Assembly (NCBI GenBank): GCA_003868215.1
Contig: QWDQ01000018.1
Location: 248,001-312,000 of the forward strand
Direction: 5' to 3'
DNA from: Pseudophaeomoniella oleicola
Lineage: Eukaryota; Ascomycota; Eurotiomycetes; Phaeomoniellales; Phaeomoniellaceae
DNA: 64,000 nt
Made by a program: the position numbers and the translations under genes. Positions 60,571-64,000 of this stretch are shown here, in pieces. Below the pieces are notes generated by a model. It ran no database searches. It saw nothing but the letters and a program-made list of their open reading frames with translations, and was not told the DNA's origin. Numbering within the stretch: position 1 is the first letter of the stretch; each line of letters begins with the position of its first letter.

Positions 60571-62034
60571 TCAAGGACCGCCATCACCTTGAAAGTCCAA
60601 CGGGCCAGGCTTATCGTTCGCCATCTTCTTCTGCAAGGGCTTTCGGCTCTTTGGATTAACACTCGGATCCGTGTGGACGAAAGTCATCTGAGTCTTCAAG
60701 CCACCGAGAATATGGTCATTGATTTTTGACTTGTAGCCAGCATAGTGCGCAGCATGGATCACCTCACGAGCCTTGACGGTGGACAAAGCACGTAGAACGT
60801 GATAATCAGAGCTCACGACTTTCTTACGCCCGCCGAATGTAAGCGCAATTTTCTCAAGAGCCACATGTTGACCAAGGAGGCGCAGACTCTGATAGAGAAT
60901 CGGATCATTCACAAATCGCTTTTCGTTGTCATCAAGGTGCGATACCCCAGATCCATTACCATCGGAAAAGTAGAAGGAGACAAATTTCAAAAGTGCGACA
61001 TTGTGGGGTCCGATCGTCTCAAGAAAGCTCCGAACATCCTTCCAGCCAACTTCTTTCCAGGTCTTCTCCCAAAACTTGCCGCGAGAGGTGGTTGATCGTT
61101 GGAAGTGGAATGTATTATGGCCGTACAAGACCACACGAGCTTCTTCAGAGATGGTGCGACAAGTACGAAGCAGTGCAGCAGATCGTCCATTGAAGCCGGA
61201 TCTGTCACCGAAATTGATGCCAGTATCTGTCTCCATGACCATACGATAGATCTTATTGCGGATCTGCTCAGGTAGGATCAAGAAGGGATATTTTCCTTTC
61301 GGTTTTGCACGCTCAGCTGCCATTCTGGCTGTTCTGGCCTTGGCTTTGTCCAGCATTTCTTGTCTGACAGTTCGCTTTGCGGTCGAAACACCATCTGCTA
61401 GACGTTCCGGCTCATCAAGAGATGTTAGACGTTCCAGCTCAGCAGAAGTACTTGCGAGAAGTTTGCTTTGCTCCATCAGAAGCGACGAGACATCAAGGTT
61501 GATATAAACTGCATCAGAGCTTGCTGTGGACTTCTTGACATGGATTCCAAGTGTACTGGAGCCATCGCTATCTAGAGTGATCTCATAATCATCGTTAGAT
61601 GGCTTGTTCTGCACGACAGGAGCTCGATTGTCGATTGGTGCACGGCGTCCACGGCTACCAATAGCAATATCCCGAGGGTCTTCTTGCAAGTAAGTCTCAT
61701 CTTCGGCCGGTGGGGAAGGAGAGGTCGCAAGACGCTGTCTTTTTCCTGACAGTTGAGATGCTTTCTTAGCTCTCTTAGCTCCTTTTTCATTTTCAGTGTC
61801 GTCACTTTCATCAGAAGTGCTTGCATCACTTGTGTCCGGATCAACCGCGTTTGGTGGCAGGGTAAGATCAAAGGGGTCAGGGATCAGTGCTGGTGGACTT
61901 GAAGGGGTTTTTGCACGCTTGGATGTGGTTTTGGTGGTAGCGCTTTTGGCCTGCACAATTGTCAGCTTGTGAAGAGGGCGTTTCTAACAATCATTCGAAA
62001 GTACCTTGCTAGGCTGGGACACACGCGAGTCCAT
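60571..62034 (-). CDS. F-box-like/DUF7730-like fungal protein
   Basis: Two exons: 62005-62034 (MDSRVSQPSK) and 60571-61950, phase 0, 54-nt intron; 469 aa. The N-terminal ~200 residues are charged and disordered, with Lys/Arg clusters (KRAKK, GKRQR) and acidic stretches (DESDDTENEKG), so nuclear location is plausible. After a coiled segment (AKARTARMAAERAKPKGKY) comes FLILPEQIRNKIYRMVMETD near residue 230, a Leu-Pro-x-x-Ile-Arg-x-x-Ile-Tyr pattern typical of the F-box-like/DUF7730 proteins abundant in filamentous ascomycetes. It is followed by LLRTCRTISEEARVVLYGHN, the second hallmark. The C-terminal half (WKDVRSFLETIGPHNVALLKF, LGQHVALEKIALTFGG) continues the family pattern. Its partner or target is unknown; a role as a substrate adaptor for SCF ubiquitin ligase is only possible, since many such proteins lack tested Skp1 binding. 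A 27-bp minisatellite sits just upstream of its start. Confidence 0.85.
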
Positions 62035-63434
62035 AGTGTCGTCTTGAATGCTGAGGTGCAAGTTAGGATGATGATACGACGCCGAGCTTCAAACCAATAC
62101 CTGAAATCTCTTGAGTAGCGCCTCTCCTCAAGATTGTTTAGGTAGCGCCTGTCTTCAAGATTGCTTGAGTAACGTTTATCCTTAAGATTGCTTGGGTAGC
62201 GCCTGTCTTGAAGATATTGCTTGAGTAGCGCCTATCCTAGAGATAGTGCCACAGAGCAATGACTGCCTTTATCGGCTGAGAGCACAGGTATACAAGACAC
62301 CAGTCGTTCTCTGTGAATACAGGAGAGGGAATGGCAAAGAGACAAGGAGAAAGGGATAGGTTGATATGATTCGAGGAATCACAGAAAAAGTAGAGACTAC
62401 AAAACAAGAGAGCGAAGCTTTGGTCTGGAGCACAAAAGGTAGCAAGGCAAGCGCGGGGACAAGTGTTTCGCTTTGTAGAATATTTTGTTTACGGGTTCGT
62501 GGCGATATCTCCATCGTTCCTCAATGAGATGGTGAAGTCGCGTAATAATAACAGGACACGCACTCCATCACCAGCGTCCCCGTCAATACTGAAATGCAAT
62601 CTTTGTTGACAAGGCTGAGCATGGACATGGACAGCGTATCAACGTGTTTCTTCTTCCCGTCTCCTGTTAAGAGAAGACGCTTGTGTCTTTCATGTGCTTT
62701 TACCAGAGGAATTGAGTATGAGAAAGGACATGGGGGACAAGTTTGCAAACAAGTGGAAACAGCGAATACCGATATTTGCTACAATCCGTCACATACATTT
62801 GGATAATCTAGAAACAGCCCTCTGCATCTAGATGGCCAGAAAGCAATCTCAATGTTACTGGCGAATGTTGCAGTACAATCAGCCTGCTTGAAGAATTGGC
62901 AACAATGCATTTGCACAACTAGGTAATATTTCCAATCAGATGGTGTCCCGGCTCCTCAAAGGTGGTGAGGTGTCCGGAGCCTCTCAACAGAGCCCACATC
63001 ATCCAACCGAAGCTGGAGAGTGAGAGCTGCAGCTGCTGTAAGGGTGTCTCTTCATCTTGGAATTAGTTGTGTTGTTTTTGAAAAAGAACAGTTGACGTTG
63101 TTCGTTGAAATATTTCTTGCCTTACACTATTGGTATTTACGGATCGCCGCAGTAATTCTCGCTTGTAGTTGGCCGACGTCCTCCACGGCTCGGTGCGGTG
63201 ATATGAATCTCCGTCGAAAGAAAATCAGCCCCGAGGTACCGGTGGTGTGACTCGAAGCGGTGACAACGTCCTCAAACTCATCGTCATCAACCTGTGCATT
63301 ACGCCGTTTCGTGCTGAAAAGGGGAACTCTGTCTCTTTGGCTATAACTGTGCTTTGTAGTCAGGCTTGCCAAGTTCAGAAGGAAAAGCCGAGATTGTCAC
63401 TCGTGGCTAGGCTTTCAGCATAACAACCTAAGTC
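62035..63434. other. Divergent intergenic region with minisatellite
   Basis: Lies between the starts of the F-box-like gene (minus) and the SHMT gene (plus), so it holds both promoters. A five-copy 27-bp minisatellite is listed separately. On the minus strand at 63127-63372 an 81-codon open frame lacking its own ATG (QVDDDEFEDVVTASS, FFRRRFISPHRAVEDV) looks mildly protein-like and could be an exon, but no start or splice partner could be fixed. Confidence 0.45.
62110..62245. repeat. 27-bp minisatellite, five copies
   Basis: Five head-to-tail units starting at 62110, 62137, 62164, 62191 and 62220, consensus beginning CTTGAGTAGCGCCT and ending AAGATTG. Units 1-3 are exactly 27 nt, unit 4 is 29, unit 5 is 26. 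Copies differ by several bases, so the array is not very recent. It starts ~76 bp upstream of the ATG of the F-box-like gene, in its leader or promoter. Confidence 0.92.
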
Positions 63435-64000
63435 ATGGCTTCTTGCTTCCGCGGATCATCGCTATCGATGCAGCGAACCCTGCAAAAGTCAGTCCTTGCT
63501 CAACTCAAGCAAGTTTCTCCTAGACTAGCGGTACGTGGTTTATCCAGTTCTAGAGTCCAGAGACAAGATGCAACGAGTGGCGATTCTCAGTACAAATTGT
63601 TGAGCATGCCACTGGAGGAAGCGGATCCAACTATGTTTGAAATCGTGCAGAAGGAAAAGAAGAGGCAACAGCATTTTATCAACCTGATACCATCCGAGAA
63701 TTTCACGTCGCAGGCTGTTCTTGATACGTTGGGAAGTGTGATGCAGAACAAGTACTCCGAAGGCTATCCAGGTGCCAGGTACTATGGTGGAAATGAGTTC
63801 ATCGACGAGGCAGAGCGGTTGTGCCAACAGAGAGCTTTGGAAACCTTTGGTTTGGATTCCGAAAAATGGGGAGTCAACGTGCAGCCATTGTCTGGCTCGC
63901 CGGCCAACTTATACGCTTACTCGGCTGTATGCAACACTCACGACCGCATTATGGGACTTGATCTTCCTCACGGTGGGCATCTATCACACGGATATCAGAT
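63435..64000 (+). CDS. Serine hydroxymethyltransferase, mitochondrial (5' part)
   Basis: Incomplete: runs off the right edge; 188 full codons are visible with no intron. The enzyme is PLP-dependent and interconverts serine plus tetrahydrofolate with glycine plus 5,10-methylene-tetrahydrofolate, feeding one-carbon metabolism. The first ~45 residues ([20 protein letters not shown] and on to [12 protein letters not shown]) are rich in Arg/Ser/Gln without acidic residues up to that point, a typical mitochondrial transit peptide; this and the lack of a short cytosolic N-terminus point to the mitochondrial isozyme. The conserved body starts [18 protein letters not shown], then [64 protein letters not shown] and [15 protein letters not shown], the near-invariant SHMT blocks. 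The PLP-binding Lys lies beyond the window. The start is the first ATG giving the transit peptide. Confidence 0.96.
   Translation, partial: MASCFRGSSLSMQRTLQKSVLAQLKQVSPRLAVRGLSSSRVQRQDATSGDSQYKLLSMPLEEADPTMFEIVQKEKKRQQHFINLIPSENFTSQAVLDTLGSVMQNKYSEGYPGARYYGGNEFIDEAERLCQQRALETFGLDSEKWGVNVQPLSGSPANLYAYSAVCNTHDRIMGLDLPHGGHLSHGYQ

Overview
This window is nuclear DNA of a filamentous ascomycete (Pezizomycotina). The evidence is short introns (about 50-100 nt) with GTATGT or GTGAGT donors, CTAAC-type branch sites and AG acceptors, together with an APSES factor of the StuA type, a Ras of the RasB/Ras-2 type, a GH131 glucanase and several Pezizomycotina-restricted proteins. The StuA N-terminus looks most like Eurotiomycetes, but the exact lineage cannot be fixed from the sequence alone. 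I see no rRNA, tRNA, CRISPR, viral element or intact transposon.

Layout. 1-7.2 kb: two minus-strand genes, a small conserved fungal protein (1111-1785) and an 801-aa protein with a PD-(D/E)XK-like core (4588-7152). 8.5-9.8 kb: a secreted GH131 enzyme (minus). 11.8-13.0 kb: a four-exon orphan gene (plus). 13-17.4 kb: no gene could be resolved; several protein-like frames and a ~133-nt tandem duplication. 17.4-27.1 kb: the translation genes RPL19 and GCN1, both minus. 28.2-30.3 kb: stuA (minus), followed by a ~9 kb stretch holding only one doubtful membrane-protein candidate. 39.4-44.9 kb: a DHX29/Ucp12-type DEAH helicase (minus) divergent from a BRCT protein (plus). 46.4-48.1 kb: a single-pass membrane protein (minus). 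50.5-52.8 kb: a conserved fungal protein of unknown function (plus). 57.6-58.3 kb: rasB (plus). 60.6-62.0 kb: an F-box-like/DUF7730-like protein (minus). 63.4 kb to the edge: the 5' end of mitochondrial serine hydroxymethyltransferase (plus).

No biosynthetic cluster is apparent. The functional themes are translation and its control (RPL19, GCN1, a probable translation-linked helicase) and growth or morphogenesis signalling (StuA, RasB). The most unusual non-coding signal is a 12-bp palindrome, TACTACGTAGTA, present in seven perfect copies and many near copies. None of the seven perfect copies lies inside a resolved gene, and one lies inside a candidate intron. Coordinates of spliced genes are given as spans, with exon borders in the evidence text. 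All splice calls are by eye.
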